64,000 nucleotides of DNA from an uncultured Flavobacteriaceae bacterium (GCA_937944485.1 CALDYU010000005.1:310001-374000), one strand, 5' to 3'; shown: positions 26,591 to 37,200, numbered from the stretch's first letter. Made by a program: numbers and translations. The notes: a model not told the origin generated them from the letters alone.

Positions 26591-27571
26591 ATGTTGCAAG
26601 TAGATCATGTTACTTTTGCTTACCAAAATGGAATTTCGGTTTTAGAAGATATTAACTTAAAGGTTAAAGAAGGAGAACAAGTTTGTATTATTGGCGAAAG
26701 TGGCTGTGGTAAAAGCACCTTACTAAAAGTGTTATATGGCCTTCTAGATATTCAGACGGGAGAAGTTTATTGGAACGATAAAGCCATTTTAGGCCCTTCT
26801 TTCAATTTAGTGCCTGGAGAAGATTATATGAAATATCTTTCTCAAGACTTTGACTTAATGCCTTTCACTACGGTTTATGAAAACGTCAGTCAATACCTTT
26901 CGCTTTTTGAGCCTGAACTTCTTAAAAGACGAACCGAAGAACTTTTGGAAATGATTGAAATGACCGCCTTTGCTAATACGAAGGTTCGCTTTCTTAGTGG
27001 AGGTCAACAACAGCGTGTTGCTTTGGCTCGAGTCTTGGCTCAAGAACCAAAGATACTTTTGCTTGATGAGCCTTTTAGCCATATTGATAATTTTAGAAAA
27101 AATAGTTTGCGACGAAATTTATATGCCTATTTAAGAACGCAAAATATTACGGTATTAACAGCAACGCATGACTACAATGATATGCTTCCGTTTGCAGACC
27201 GCGTTGTGGTGATTCGCGATCATAAAATTATTGCCAAAGACAGTCCTAAAAACTTATATCAAAATCCGAAGAACTTATACATCGCCTCCCTCTTTGGCGA
27301 AGCCAATAAAATTCCTATTGATATCATAAAGACTTATGCTAATACGAAACGACGTATCATTGTATATGCTAGCGAATTTAAGGTTTCTGAAAAATCAGGT
27401 TTAGCCACAACTGTAATTACCTCTTTTTATATGGGGAGTCATTACATGATTGAGGGCTCCTACGAGGGGAAAGCTATTTATTTTCACCACCATACTGCAC
27501 TTGAAAAAGGCGAAAAAGTCTTTTTAAACGTATCTATTGAAACCATAAACCAGCGATTAGCAGCTACTTAA
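26591..27571 (+). CDS. ABC transporter ATP-binding protein (orphan)
   Basis: This protein of about 326 residues (start chosen at the ATG 26591; a longer frame opens at 26567) has Walker A GESGCGKST, the signature LSGGQQQRVALAR, Walker B ILLLDEP and a switch histidine in TATHDYND. After about residue 225 comes an extension that could be a TOBE-like domain. No permease or binding-protein gene is adjacent, so the substrate is not known. It is followed after 3 nt by the ArfB gene. Confidence 0.88.
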   Translation: MLQVDHVTFAYQNGISVLEDINLKVKEGEQVCIIGESGCGKSTLLKVLYGLLDIQTGEVYWNDKAILGPSFNLVPGEDYMKYLSQDFDLMPFTTVYENVSQYLSLFEPELLKRRTEELLEMIEMTAFANTKVRFLSGGQQQRVALARVLAQEPKILLLDEPFSHIDNFRKNSLRRNLYAYLRTQNITVLTATHDYNDMLPFADRVVVIRDHKIIAKDSPKNLYQNPKNLYIASLFGEANKIPIDIIKTYANTKRRIIVYASEFKVSEKSGLATTVITSFYMGSHYMIEGSYEGKAIYFHHHTALEKGEKVFLNVSIETINQRLAAT

Positions 27572-27574
27572 ATC

Positions 27575-27979
27575 GTGGATAAAGAACAATTAATTAAAGA
27601 ACTACAATTCAAGGCCGTTAGAAGTAGCGGTGCTGGTGGGCAACACGTCAATAAAGTTGCTACTAAAATTGAGTTATCGTTTACTCTTGATACGTCACTT
27701 GCATTGTCAGAGCAAGAGAAGGAACGTCTTTTTTTAAAATTGAGTCATCGCTTAACTAAAGAAAATATGCTATTACTGCAATGTGACGAAAGTCGTAGTC
27801 AGCATAAAAATAAAGCGCTTGCTATTAAACGTCTTCTCCAAATTATTGAAGATGCCCTAACAGTTCAGAAAGTGCGGAAGGCGACAAAGCCTTCAAAAGC
27901 AGCTATTGAAAAGCGACTACAAAGCAAAAAAAAGACTGCTTTAAAAAAAGCGAACAGAAGCCATACTGATTTCGACTAA
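27575..27979 (+). CDS. arfB: Ribosome-rescue factor ArfB (YaeJ)
   Basis: This 134-residue protein starts with GTG and carries the release-factor GGQ motif near residues 21-23 within SSGAGGQHVNKVATK. It ends with a lysine-rich tail that enters the mRNA channel of stalled ribosomes. It lacks codon-recognition domains, as ArfB does. It hydrolyses peptidyl-tRNA on ribosomes stalled without a stop codon. It follows the ABC ATPase gene by 3 nt. Confidence 0.93.
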   Translation: MDKEQLIKELQFKAVRSSGAGGQHVNKVATKIELSFTLDTSLALSEQEKERLFLKLSHRLTKENMLLLQCDESRSQHKNKALAIKRLLQIIEDALTVQKVRKATKPSKAAIEKRLQSKKKTALKKANRSHTDFD

Positions 27980-27986
27980 TTTATTA

Positions 27987-30137
27987 CTATAAACGTAAAG
28001 GCATTTCATTTAAGCGTTTTCCAGTTAGCCTAAAAACCGCGTTGGCCACTGCTGCTGCTATCGGGCCTAATGGTGGCTCACCTACAGCCCCAGGTTTGTC
28101 TATTCCTTGTAATAAAACTACATCTATTTCTTTAGGCGCATGCTTCATCAGTGCCATATTATAGGGCCCATAAATGATCGGCATTAGTTCGCCATCTTCC
28201 ACATACATTTGTTCGTGCATTGCTGCACTCATTCCCATAATCACACAACCTTCACATTGCGCTTTCACCTGATCTGGATTTACCGCAACACCCGGATCCA
28301 TAGCTAATGTAACTTTATGCACCTTTATTTCACCTTCTTCAATGGAAACCTCTGCAACCTGTGCACAAGGGGTATTCGCGTCAGTAGAGGCCGCAAAACC
28401 CATTGCCTTTCCGTTTATAACAGTATCAACATATCCTGCATTATCAGCGGCCGCCCGAATCACATTTTTCAAACGTTCGCCAGCTACATCATCTTGAATA
28501 TGGGCTAATCGAAAATCAATAGGATTCTTTTTGGCTCTTACAGCCATTTCGTCCATAAAACTTTCGATGGCAAAGGTATTTGCTAACAAGCCTAGACTCC
28601 GCCAAAAACTTGTCGCAAAGGGAAGCTCTACATGCCAATATACCGATCTAAGGTTTGGCACTTTGCCATATTGAATGAACCCGCCCCTTATTGCACCGAT
28701 ATCGGCTCCAATAATCGGTGGAAGTATTCCAGGTACTAATGCAGAATCATTTCCAACATCGCCACTAACAAAATGATGTTCTAAATGCTCCAACATTCCA
28801 TCAGTATCTAATTTTCCTTTCATAACGTGATGTGTAGGAGGACGAAACATATCATGTTGAAATTCTTCTTTTCTACTGAAAAAGTACTTAACTGGTTTGC
28901 CAACGGCTTTAGACATCACCGCAGCCTGAATGGCATGTGGGGTATGTAAACGTCTCCCAAAGCCGCCACCTAAATAGGTAGGTATCACATTGACATTTTC
29001 TTCGTCTAAATCTAATCGCTCTGCTACTTCTTTTCGAGTTAGACCAATGACCTGAGTTGCTATTTTTATGGTCGCTTTATCTCCTACCACTGAAGCCAAA
29101 ACTCCGTTTGGTTCGATCTGCGCGTGCGCTCCTATCGGACTTCTAAACTCCATTGTTACTAAACCATCATCAGTAACTTCGCTTCCCTCTTTCTGAATAA
29201 TAGTTGACTTACCGTTCCCCACCGTCATTAAAGAAATAATGTCGGCTGTTTGTAGGTGATTTGGCGCATCCCATTCAACTAAAATTGCATTCTTAGCATT
29301 TTCCGCTTCCGTTGCAGAATTAGCGACCACCCCAACAAAATCGTCTTCTTCAATAATTTTTACAACGCCAGGCATTGATTGCGCCTTAGAAACATCGGCA
29401 CTTATGAATCTAGCTCCAATTTTTGTAGGTCTTACCACCGAGCCATAAAGCATATCTGACATTTCTGCATCCATTCCAAAAATAGGATGGCCAAAAACTT
29501 TTGCGGCCAAATCAACACGAGGTACAGGTTTTCCGATGTACTTATAGTCTTTAATCTCCTTGAGAGCAGGCACATCTGGCACTTCCCAGGTAGCAACACC
29601 ATCGGCCACCTCAGCATAACTTAATCGTTTTCCATTCGCAGAAAAAATACCATTTTCAGAGACCAAAGCTGATACAGCAACCCCGAGTTTATGAGCTGCT
29701 TCAGTTTTTATCATTTCCCTAAAAGTAGCCGCCATTTCACGTAAAGGTTGCCACAACCCCGCCACCGAAGTACTGCCTCCTGTGCTCATGCCATCAATAT
29801 TTCCTGTTGAGGTGGCTGCATGTATTACAGCTATCTTATCTATAGAAATTTCTAATTCATCGGCCGCCATTTGTGCCAAACTAGTAAACGTACCTTGCCC
29901 CATTTCAACCTTTGGGGAATGCAGCAAAATCGTATTATCTTTAGTTAGTTCAAACCATAGCATAGGATTGCTTGTATCACCCATATAAGCCATATCCATG
30001 GTATTCGCCATAGCTAATATGGCTCTTCTGATAGGGTTTCTAAAAATATAAGACCCTATTGCCAAAACTCCTACAGTGCCTAATCCACCGCGGACCAAAA
30101 ACTTTCTTCTGGATATTTTCTTTTTTTCCTTAGACAT
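27987..30137 (-). CDS. Molybdenum hydroxylase large subunit (xanthine dehydrogenase/IorB type) with Tat signal
   Basis: This 716-residue protein starts with a twin-arginine signal ([10 protein letters not shown], residues about 9-18) and then the molybdopterin-binding large-subunit fold. The catalytic glutamate segment reads [10 protein letters not shown] near the C-terminus, and [11 protein letters not shown] and [10 protein letters not shown] segments are typical. This matches isoquinoline 1-oxidoreductase beta-like (IorB) proteins that oxidise N-heterocycles or aldehydes in the periplasm. It overlaps the small-subunit gene by 8 nt. Confidence 0.93.
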   Translation of the reverse strand: MSKEKKKISRRKFLVRGGLGTVGVLAIGSYIFRNPIRRAILAMANTMDMAYMGDTSNPMLWFELTKDNTILLHSPKVEMGQGTFTSLAQMAADELEISIDKIAVIHAATSTGNIDGMSTGGSTSVAGLWQPLREMAATFREMIKTEAAHKLGVAVSALVSENGIFSANGKRLSYAEVADGVATWEVPDVPALKEIKDYKYIGKPVPRVDLAAKVFGHPIFGMDAEMSDMLYGSVVRPTKIGARFISADVSKAQSMPGVVKIIEEDDFVGVVANSATEAENAKNAILVEWDAPNHLQTADIISLMTVGNGKSTIIQKEGSEVTDDGLVTMEFRSPIGAHAQIEPNGVLASVVGDKATIKIATQVIGLTRKEVAERLDLDEENVNVIPTYLGGGFGRRLHTPHAIQAAVMSKAVGKPVKYFFSRKEEFQHDMFRPPTHHVMKGKLDTDGMLEHLEHHFVSGDVGNDSALVPGILPPIIGADIGAIRGGFIQYGKVPNLRSVYWHVELPFATSFWRSLGLLANTFAIESFMDEMAVRAKKNPIDFRLAHIQDDVAGERLKNVIRAAADNAGYVDTVINGKAMGFAASTDANTPCAQVAEVSIEEGEIKVHKVTLAMDPGVAVNPDQVKAQCEGCVIMGMSAAMHEQMYVEDGELMPIIYGPYNMALMKHAPKEIDVVLLQGIDKPGAVGEPPLGPIAAAVANAVFRLTGKRLNEMPLRL

Positions 30138-30621
30138 TTTCTTCAGTTTTTGTATTGGCAGATTGGGTTAATTCAGCAGCACGATGAATGGCTTTTCGCA
30201 TGCGAAAGTAAGTTCCACAACGACAAACGTTACTAATGTTCTGATCGATATCTTCATCGGTTGGATTCGGATTTTTAGCTAGTAAAGCTGCTGTTGCCAT
30301 GATAAAACCTGGTTGGCAATAGCCGCATTGAGGCACTATTTCTTCGATCCAAGCTTGTTGCACTGGGTGCGGGTTTTCTTCATTCCCGAGGCCTTCAATT
30401 GTATTTATTTGTTTTCCTTCAGCGAACTTCGCGGGATAAGAACACGATCGAACTGCTTCTCCTTCAACGTGAATTGTACAGGCGCCACAAGCAGCTTTGC
30501 CACAACCAAATTTTGTTCCTTTAACGTTTAAAACATCTCTAATTATCCAAAGTAACGGAGTATTGCCATCTGCAACCACAATAGTTTCAGAAATACCGTT
30601 CAAAAAGAAAGAAATTTTCAT
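30130..30621 (-). CDS. Molybdenum hydroxylase 2Fe-2S subunit
   Basis: This protein of about 163 residues (start chosen at the ATG 30621, since the ORF opens further upstream) has four cysteines of the plant-type [2Fe-2S] cluster (Cys40, 45, 48 and 60) and a second set in CGYCQPGF and [15 protein letters not shown]. It hands electrons from the large subunit to an acceptor. It is the partner of the Tat-exported large subunit; no own signal is present, consistent with hitch-hiker export. Confidence 0.93.
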   Translation of the reverse strand: MKISFFLNGISETIVVADGNTPLLWIIRDVLNVKGTKFGCGKAACGACTIHVEGEAVRSCSYPAKFAEGKQINTIEGLGNEENPHPVQQAWIEEIVPQCGYCQPGFIMATAALLAKNPNPTDEDIDQNISNVCRCGTYFRMRKAIHRAAELTQSANTKTEENV

Positions 30622-30676
30622 AGAAAATGAGTATTTGTAAAATATCAAGTTACAAATAAACTTTCGCAATAAACAC

Positions 30677-31126
30677 TTAAGAAACTTCTTTGATGTTGAT
30701 TGTTTCACCGTTGAAGCATATGCGATCTCCTACGCTTTTTCCAAGAAGCAATTGTCCGATAGGGGTGGCACTAGAAATACAATAAATTGGATGCTGGTAC
30801 TTCTCAAATTTCCCTGCGGAAATAGCAATAAAATAGTCCGATTTTGAAGTTCTAACCAAACTGCCTATGGTCACATTTGCTGTCTTTTTACGAATATCTA
30901 TTCGGGAAAGTGTTTTACTCATACGTTCCCCATGTTTTAATTGCTCGCCCAATTTTTCACGTTCTAATTGTAGCATGGCTCTGCCAGTTTCGTGTTTGTC
31001 ACCAGCACTACTTTTATGATCTGAATTCAAGGCTTCCTGAATGTTGTGGATACTTTCTCCAACGCGTCTTATTTTCGCCTCAACAAAAGATTTACAATGA
31101 TTATAGAGTTCTTCTTTTTCGGACAT
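30677..31126 (-). CDS. GreA/GreB-like transcription elongation factor
   Basis: This 149-residue protein has an N-terminal helical hairpin region (about 1-75) with acidic residues and a C-terminal FKBP-like domain (about 85-149, with [16 protein letters not shown]). The end reads [13 protein letters not shown]. Gre factors rescue backtracked RNA polymerase. The N-terminal acidic tip is less clear than in GreA proper, so I give the family only. Confidence 0.8.
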   Translation of the reverse strand: MSEKEELYNHCKSFVEAKIRRVGESIHNIQEALNSDHKSSAGDKHETGRAMLQLEREKLGEQLKHGERMSKTLSRIDIRKKTANVTIGSLVRTSKSDYFIAISAGKFEKYQHPIYCISSATPIGQLLLGKSVGDRICFNGETINIKEVS

Positions 31127-31143
31127 AGGAGTCTTAGAAGCGC

Positions 31144-31692
31144 TTATTGATATTCTTCTAAATGATATAAATCGGCAAGCTTATAAATAAGATATTTCAC
31201 CAATTTGTCTTCAGACAAATTTCTTTTATGCATTTGAAAAATGCGCTCTTCATTCTCATTCATGAAATAGAGCATATCAGCAGTTCTATCTTCGCTGAAT
31301 AAATTCCAAGATTTTAATCCAGATAACATGGCGCGGTGTGCTTTATATTTTCTTTCTACTTGGGTTAATTTGTTTTGGAAAGAAGTGCTACGATCTCTTT
31401 TATACTTTTCGTTTTCACTAACAAACTGTTCAAACTGCGTTTTTAGCTTGCGCTCTGCTTTTTGTGCTTCCGATAACAATCTAAAATAGGCCCGCGCTAC
31501 TAAATAATGGTAATGTTTTTCAAAATCTATGTTTGTTTTCGAACTGCTAAATGAAGGCTCTAGAATAACAACACTTTCAACATCAGCACTAGCATAAAGC
31601 TCATCAGTGCGTTGCGCCATTAAGCCATTACTCAAAAACAGAAATAGCCCGAAAAGACCACCTATTTTATATAGGTTGATTTCATTTTTCAT
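31144..31692 (-). CDS. Exported helical protein, 182 aa
   Basis: The N-terminus (MKNEINLYKIGGLFGLFLFL up to LMAQ) is a Sec signal peptide cleaved near residue 26. The mature part is largely helical and charged, with no recognised domain. It lies 18 nt upstream of the GreA/GreB-like gene on the same strand, so the two may be co-transcribed. Function unknown. Confidence 0.7.
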   Translation of the reverse strand: MKNEINLYKIGGLFGLFLFLSNGLMAQRTDELYASADVESVVILEPSFSSSKTNIDFEKHYHYLVARAYFRLLSEAQKAERKLKTQFEQFVSENEKYKRDRSTSFQNKLTQVERKYKAHRAMLSGLKSWNLFSEDRTADMLYFMNENEERIFQMHKRNLSEDKLVKYLIYKLADLYHLEEYQ

Positions 31693-32010
31693 ATTTAACC
31701 TTCTTGATATAAAAGTTCATTTTATAAAAGCGATTGACTGTTCTTTGTCAAACACATTTATTAAATTGAATTTACCATTGCAAAGACTTATGTCTGCAGT
31801 ACAAACACAAGTTTCGGTTAAATATCTATGAATTAGTAAGGACTTGGTTAAACAAGGTAAGAAGAAAAAATGATTCCCTAATTAAATTTTAAAGCACATT
31901 TTCGCAATTCGTATTTAGACCTTTTTTTTAATTCGTTGAACTAATTTTTTTTATGATAATCGACGTATGAAACCACGTTTTCTACCCTTTTTCATTTCAA
32001 TCAGTTTCTC
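31693..32010. other. Intergenic region of 318 bp
   Basis: This space lies between two minus-strand genes and must contain the promoter of the exported 182-aa protein. I see no ORF, strong hairpin or exact TAnnTTTG match in it. It is AT-rich. Confidence 0.6.
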
Positions 32011-33126
32011 TTAAACAACTAATCTTGCCAAGTCATTGCCTACTGAACTTCCAATCGCTACCCCCATTCCACCTAAGCGAACACCACAATAAACATTATT
32101 CGATAATTGTTTCACAATAGGATGTTTCTTTTGTCCTACCCCCATAATACCACTCCATCTTCGTTCAATTTCGAAATTTACATCAGGTAGTATACAAGTA
32201 GCTAATACTTTTTCTAGCTCGTTTTGAATTTTATCTGACTGTCCGAATTCCGCTGTTTCTTCACCTTTAAAATCTAAGTTTCTTCCTCCTCCAAATAAAA
32301 TTCTATTCTCAATATTTCTGAAATAATAATACCCTTCATCAAAATGGAAAGTGCCTTTTATTGCTAAATCATGAATTGGTCTTGTAATCAAAACTTGTGC
32401 TCTAGCAGGTATTACTTGATCACCCATAAAAGATTGTGCGAAGGCATTTGTTGCTATAAATAGTTTATTTGTTTTTAGCTCAAAATGATTTGTTTTTACA
32501 ACAACTTTATTTTCTTCTTCTACGAATTGCTCTACGTTCACCCCATTTAGGATCATAATTTGATTTTGCTGAGCTAGGTTTAATAAGCCCTGCATCATTT
32601 TACCAGTATCTAATTGACCTTCAAAGCGATTCGTTATATAATTTTCTTGAATGTTTTTAAAATGGAAGGTGTTCTCAAAAAGAGCGAATGCGTTGCCTTC
32701 AAAAACAGCATGTAATAATTGATTAACGTGCTTATACTTGCTTAAACACTTTTCATATAGCGCCTTTTGTTCACGCAGAAATAATTCATGCCCGCCATGG
32801 TTTTGAAAATCTAATGTTTTATCCCCTAAAGTGTTTCTAAGTGATTGAATACCCTGCCACCGTTGTTGAACCAAAGAAACTACCTCTGCTTCTGAATGAT
32901 TTTCTAAATCAGATAAGACTTCAGAAATACTACCAAAACAAGCAAAGCCTGCATTTTTGGTACTTGCTCCTTGAGGAAGCATTCCGCGTTCTAAAACTAA
33001 AATTTTTGCTTTTGGATGTAATTTCTTTAACGCAAGAGCGCAACTTAATCCAACAATGCCACTGCCAACAATTGTAAAATCAATATTGGAAAGCCATGTT
33101 TTATACTCCCAGTAGCTAAAGTTCAT
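32011..33126 (-). CDS. FAD-dependent oxidoreductase (DAO family)
   Basis: This protein of about 371 residues (start chosen at the ATG 33126) has the FAD dinucleotide-binding loop FTIVGSGIVGLSCALAL near the N-terminus and a C-terminal GVRLGGMGVAIG region typical of D-amino-acid-oxidase-like flavoenzymes. These oxidise amines or amino acids. The substrate cannot be told. It is separated from accC by a bidirectional-looking terminator. Confidence 0.88.
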   Translation of the reverse strand: MNFSYWEYKTWLSNIDFTIVGSGIVGLSCALALKKLHPKAKILVLERGMLPQGASTKNAGFACFGSISEVLSDLENHSEAEVVSLVQQRWQGIQSLRNTLGDKTLDFQNHGGHELFLREQKALYEKCLSKYKHVNQLLHAVFEGNAFALFENTFHFKNIQENYITNRFEGQLDTGKMMQGLLNLAQQNQIMILNGVNVEQFVEEENKVVVKTNHFELKTNKLFIATNAFAQSFMGDQVIPARAQVLITRPIHDLAIKGTFHFDEGYYYFRNIENRILFGGGRNLDFKGEETAEFGQSDKIQNELEKVLATCILPDVNFEIERRWSGIMGVGQKKHPIVKQLSNNVYCGVRLGGMGVAIGSSVGNDLARLVV

Positions 33127-33145
33127 GCCTCTAAAATACAAACAA

Positions 33146-33173
33146 AAAACCCTGACAGTTTTGTCAGGGTTTT
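33146..33173. terminator. Terminator after accC
   Basis: AAAACCCTGACA pairs with TGTCAGGGTTTT (33162-33173) as a perfect stem flanked by A and T runs. It lies just beyond the accC stop on the minus strand. Confidence 0.85.
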
Positions 33174-33177
33174 AAAA

Positions 33178-34527
33178 TTACTCTTGTTCAGGTTCCATTT
33201 CGAAATCTTCCATGAATTTAGTAGTGTAGTTTCCTGCTAAATAATCTGGATGATCCATCAATTGCCTATGAAAAGGAATCGTAGTTTTTATACCTTCAAT
33301 TACGAACTCATCTAAAGCGCGTTTCATTTTATTGATCGCTTCTTCACGGGTTTGCGCTGTTGTTATCAACTTTGCAATCATAGAATCATAATTAGGCGGA
33401 ATGATATAACCACTGTATACATGCGTATCCATTCGCACACCATGTCCTCCTGGAGTATGTAGCGTTGTTATCCTTCCTGGTGAAGGTCGAAACCCATTAT
33501 AAGGGTCTTCGGCATTAATTCGACATTCAATAGAATGTAACTTAGGAAGATAGTTTTTTCCTGAGATTGGTACGCCACCGGCCACCAATATCTGCTCACG
33601 AATTAAATCGTAATCAACCACCTGCTCTGTAATAGGATGTTCTACTTGAATTCTCGTATTCATTTCCATGAAATAGAAATTTCGGTGTTTGTCAACCAAA
33701 AATTCTACCGTGCCCGCTCCTTCATATTTTATAAATTCGGCAGCCTTAATTGCTGCTGTTCCCATTTCATCTCTCAGTTTGTCTGTCATGAAAGGAGAAG
33801 GGGTTTCTTCTGTCAGTTTTTGGTGACGTCGTTGCACAGAACAGTCTCTTTCTGATAAATGACAGGCTTTACCATATTGATCACCAACAATCTGTATTTC
33901 AATATGACGAGGTTCTTCAATCAATTTTTCCATGTACATGCCCCCATTACCAAAAGCTGCCGTCGCCTCTTGCACAGCACTATCATAAAGATCTTCCATT
34001 TCATCTTCACTCCATACGGCGCGCATTCCTTTTCCACCACCTCCGGCTGTCGCTTTTATCATCACAGGGTAGCCCATTTTCTTGGCTACTTTTTTAGCCT
34101 CGGCAACATCTTTCATAATTCCATCAGAACCCGGCACACACGGCACACCTGCTTTTTTCATGGTCGCTTTGGCCGTCGCCTTATCACCCATTTTATCAAT
34201 ATGCTCACCAGATGCCCCGATAAATTTGATATCATGCTCTGCACATATTTTAGAAAATTTCGAGTTCTCTGATAAAAACCCATAGCCAGGGTGTATTGCA
34301 TCTGCATTTGTAATCTCTGCTGCCGCAATGATGTTTGGGATTTTAAGGTACGATTCACTGCTCGCCGCAGGGCCAATACAAACGGCCTCATCAGCAAAAC
34401 GAACATGCAGGCTTTCTTCATCGGCTTTCGAATAAACAGCCACTGTTTTAATGCCCATTTCTTTACAAGTCCTAATTACTCGAAGTGCAATTTCTCCCCT
34501 ATTTGCAATCAATATTTTTTTAAACAT
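33178..34527 (-). CDS. accC: Acetyl-CoA carboxylase, biotin carboxylase subunit
   Basis: This 449-residue ATP-grasp enzyme has all landmarks: [28 protein letters not shown], the glycine-rich loop [14 protein letters not shown] (about 160-173) and the substrate Arg/Glu segment [14 protein letters not shown] (about 285-298). It carboxylates biotin on AccB, using ATP and bicarbonate. It is followed by a terminator. It is the last gene of the fabH-accB-accC group. Confidence 0.97.
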   Translation of the reverse strand: MFKKILIANRGEIALRVIRTCKEMGIKTVAVYSKADEESLHVRFADEAVCIGPAASSESYLKIPNIIAAAEITNADAIHPGYGFLSENSKFSKICAEHDIKFIGASGEHIDKMGDKATAKATMKKAGVPCVPGSDGIMKDVAEAKKVAKKMGYPVMIKATAGGGGKGMRAVWSEDEMEDLYDSAVQEATAAFGNGGMYMEKLIEEPRHIEIQIVGDQYGKACHLSERDCSVQRRHQKLTEETPSPFMTDKLRDEMGTAAIKAAEFIKYEGAGTVEFLVDKHRNFYFMEMNTRIQVEHPITEQVVDYDLIREQILVAGGVPISGKNYLPKLHSIECRINAEDPYNGFRPSPGRITTLHTPGGHGVRMDTHVYSGYIIPPNYDSMIAKLITTAQTREEAINKMKRALDEFVIEGIKTTIPFHRQLMDHPDYLAGNYTTKFMEDFEMEPEQE

Positions 34528-34609
34528 CTTTAAAAATTTTAAGTTTTAAGCACTGCGATCTAAATACCAGTATTGACTTTGTATTTAATCGGCAACACCT
34601 AAAATTTAT

Positions 34610-35101
34610 TTATGATGGATCTACTAAAAATAAAGGTTGATCAAACTCAACTGGAGAAGAATCATCGACTAAAATCTTAACTATTTTACCAGAAACCTCA
34701 GACTCAATATCATTGAACAATTTCATTGCCTCAATAACGCAAAGTACATCGCCTTTATTAATAGTTGCCCCTACCTCAACAAAAGAAGGTTTATCTGGGG
34801 AAGGTTTGCGATAAAAAGTACCTATAATTGGAGATTTGATAGTAATATATTTTGCATCGTCATCAGACTCGGCAGGCGCTGCTTCTGCAGCTGGCGGAGC
34901 CACCTCCGTTGGTGCAGGCGGCATCATCTGGGTCATTGGTGCTTGAGCCATCGGTACTTGCTGTACAAAAGTAGTTTCAGAACTACTCCCAGTCGCTCCT
35001 GTACGAATAGTAATTTTTAAATCATCGGTTTCTAGTTTTACCTCGCTAGCACCAGATTTAGCCACAAATTTAATTAGGCTTTGTATTTCTTTAATGTCCA
35101 T
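34610..35101 (-). CDS. accB: Acetyl-CoA carboxylase biotin carboxyl carrier protein
   Basis: This 163-residue protein has a Pro/Ala-rich linker (about 55-80) and a C-terminal biotinyl domain with the target lysine in VIEAMKLFNDI (about residue 126). It carries the carboxyl group from AccC to the carboxyltransferase. It lies 82 nt upstream of accC and 22 nt downstream of fabH in one operon. Confidence 0.97.
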   Translation of the reverse strand: MDIKEIQSLIKFVAKSGASEVKLETDDLKITIRTGATGSSSETTFVQQVPMAQAPMTQMMPPAPTEVAPPAAEAAPAESDDDAKYITIKSPIIGTFYRKPSPDKPSFVEVGATINKGDVLCVIEAMKLFNDIESEVSGKIVKILVDDSSPVEFDQPLFLVDPS

Positions 35102-35123
35102 ATAAGTTTGATTTTGTTTTCAG

Positions 35124-36119
35124 TTAATTATAGGCCCATTTTAAATATATGGAACCCCAAGTAAAGCCACCTCCAAAGGCTGCAAACACTAAATTATCTC
35201 CTTTCTTAAGTTGCTTTTCATAATCAGCAAGTAGCAAGGGCAGCGTTGCCGATGTTGTATTCCCATAGCGTTGAATATTCATCAATACTTTGGAAGCATC
35301 TAAGCCCATTCTATTCGCTGTCGCATCAATAATACGTTTATTTGCTTGGTGCGGCACTAACCAAGAAACATCGGTGTTTTTTAAGTTGTTTCGAAGCATT
35401 ATTTTTTCAGCAACATCAGCCATATTTGAAACTGCAAATTTAAATACTGACTTGCCGTCTTGAAAAATAAAATGTTGGTTGGCATCTACGGTCTCATGGG
35501 TCGCAGGAAGCAACGATCCGCCAGCTTCCATACCTAAAAATTTTCTGCCTGCACCATCTGCTCTTAAATATTCATCTTGAAAGCCTAGACCTTCTGTATT
35601 GGGCTCAAACAGTACTGCCCCTGCTCCATCTCCAAATATGATACAAGTAGTTCTGTCTTTATAATTAATAATTGACGACATTTTATCTGCCCCGATCAAT
35701 AATACTTTTTTATACCTGCCCGACTCGATATAACTTGAAGCTGTTGACATTCCGAACAAAAAACTAGAGCATGCAGCGAGCAAATCATAGGCAAATGCAT
35801 TTGAAGCACCAATCTCTGAAGCTACAAAGGCAGCCGTTGAAGCGACCATACTATCTGGGGTAGCCGTAGCTACCATTACCAAATCTATTTCTGAAGGGTC
35901 AATATTTCTCTTTTCCAATAAATTCTGTGCCGCTTTTATGGCTAAAAAAGAGGAGCCTTCTCCTTCTTCTTTTTTCAGAATTCTTCTTTCTTTGATTCCA
36001 GTTCGCGAAGTTATCCATTCGTCATTGGTGTCAACCAATTCTTCTAACATAGCATTGGTCATAACGAATTTGGGAAGATAGGATCCTACAGCTGAAATAG
36101 CTGCTGTAATTTTACTCAT
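35124..36119 (-). CDS. fabH: Beta-ketoacyl-ACP synthase III
   Basis: This 331-residue thiolase-fold enzyme has the catalytic Cys in LLAACSSFLFG, the His in VPHQANKRII and the Asn in QRYGNTTSATLP. It starts fatty-acid chains by condensing acetyl-CoA with malonyl-ACP. The upstream 220 bp contain repeated AT-rich motifs that may be control sites. It heads the fabH-accB-accC group. Confidence 0.96.
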   Translation of the reverse strand: MSKITAAISAVGSYLPKFVMTNAMLEELVDTNDEWITSRTGIKERRILKKEEGEGSSFLAIKAAQNLLEKRNIDPSEIDLVMVATATPDSMVASTAAFVASEIGASNAFAYDLLAACSSFLFGMSTASSYIESGRYKKVLLIGADKMSSIINYKDRTTCIIFGDGAGAVLFEPNTEGLGFQDEYLRADGAGRKFLGMEAGGSLLPATHETVDANQHFIFQDGKSVFKFAVSNMADVAEKIMLRNNLKNTDVSWLVPHQANKRIIDATANRMGLDASKVLMNIQRYGNTTSATLPLLLADYEKQLKKGDNLVFAAFGGGFTWGSIYLKWAYN

Positions 36120-36143
36120 AGAATTTAATTTTTGCCTAAAAAA

Positions 36144-36237
36144 TCACAAAAATGATAAAAAACGATGGAAAATTAGTCATTTTTTGTGACTTTTTGATAA
36201 AAAACGTCATTTTTTGAAAAAAACGAATTTTTCGTTT
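36144..36237. promoter_or_regulatory. Repeat-rich region upstream of fabH
   Basis: TCACAAAAATGA (36144-36155) faces TCATTTTTTGTGA (36177-36189) as an inverted repeat. GTCATTTTTTG occurs at 36176 and again at 36206, 30 bp apart, and AAACGAA (36221-36227) faces TTCGTTT (36231-36237). The region lies between the rpmF terminator and fabH, so it is the likely control region of the fatty-acid genes. No regulator is identified. Confidence 0.4.
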
Positions 36238-36288
36238 ATCCTAATGGCTTTTGATGAAAAAAGTTCAATTATGCTACTATTTTTCACA

Positions 36289-36318
36289 AAAAAACTCCCA
36301 TTTCAAAATAGGAGCTTT
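36289..36318 (-). terminator. Terminator after rpmF
   Basis: On the minus strand CTCC and GGAG arms, flanked by A and T residues, form a hairpin ending in a run of seven T residues, 24 nt beyond the rpmF stop. Confidence 0.6.
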
Positions 36319-36341
36319 ATTCATTTATTAATCTAAACAGA

Positions 36342-36539
36342 CTATGCTTCAGCTTCTTCTGTTTTATCAATCAATACTTGACCTTTATAGTATAATTTAC
36401 CCTCATGCCAGTGAGCTCTATGATACAAATGCATTTCACCAGTTGTTGAGTCAGTCGCCAAAGTAGGAGCAATAGCCTTATAATGTGTTCTTCTTTTATC
36501 TCTTCTCGTTTTCGATATCTTCCTTTTAGGATGTGCCAT
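36342..36539 (-). CDS. rpmF: 50S ribosomal protein L32
   Basis: This 65-residue basic protein begins [20 protein letters not shown], the plain L32 N-terminus, and continues to a short beta segment. The zinc cysteines of some L32 forms are absent. It follows the DUF177 gene by 8 nt, the usual pairing in bacteria. Confidence 0.97.
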   Translation of the reverse strand: MAHPKRKISKTRRDKRRTHYKAIAPTLATDSTTGEMHLYHRAHWHEGKLYYKGQVLIDKTEEAEA

Positions 36540-36547
36540 TTTATAAC

Positions 36548-37081
36548 TTATTTATCCGTTATTAACTTCTTTAATGCATCCCATCTGGGATCCGTATTAT
36601 TTGTATCGCCTTTTTTTTCTTTTGGTTGAAGTTCTTCTAGTTTTTTTAAAGCCGCTGAGTCTAATGACCCATCTAAAACTCCTGGGTGAATGCGCTTCTG
36701 CGGAACTGCTAACACTGTAATCTCGTAAACGTACTGTGCTATATTCACTTGATGCTCTCCGTGTGGAATGATTAAAATTTCATCATCCTCATTGTTAAAT
36801 GTCTCACCGAACTTCACTACTAATTCTAATTCTGTGGCAATTGCTTGATCATAAGCTTCACTTGAAACATCACAATCTACATTAACAATGCCTTCCGTTA
36901 TCAGTTCAAATTCTAACATGGTACTTGTTTTATTAAGCAACACCTTCAAATTTAACTTGGCATCATTAAAATCAGTATATCCAAAAGATTCAAAGAACTC
37001 ATTATTTATTGCGTATTCAAATTCGTGCTTTCCTTGTTTCAATCCTGAAAAAGGAATACTAAACTCCTTTTTTTTCATCAT
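36548..37081 (-). CDS. DUF177 (YceD) family protein
   Basis: This 177-residue protein has the DUF177 pattern, with [22 protein letters not shown] in the middle (one Cys kept) and a C-terminal region ending [14 protein letters not shown], which is typical. The family is conserved upstream of rpmF and linked to 23S rRNA accumulation in some organisms. Two ATGs lie at the start; either is possible. Confidence 0.92.
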   Translation of the reverse strand: MMKKKEFSIPFSGLKQGKHEFEYAINNEFFESFGYTDFNDAKLNLKVLLNKTSTMLEFELITEGIVNVDCDVSSEAYDQAIATELELVVKFGETFNNEDDEILIIPHGEHQVNIAQYVYEITVLAVPQKRIHPGVLDGSLDSAALKKLEELQPKEKKGDTNNTDPRWDALKKLITDK

Positions 37082-37200
37082 AACACACTTGTTTATAACG
37101 CTCCACCTCTATCAAAAGGCGGCTGCAAAGATAGTATTATTTTAAATATCTACAATAACTTCAAACTAAAAAAGGAAAGGCTTCCGATCTCTTTCTATCA

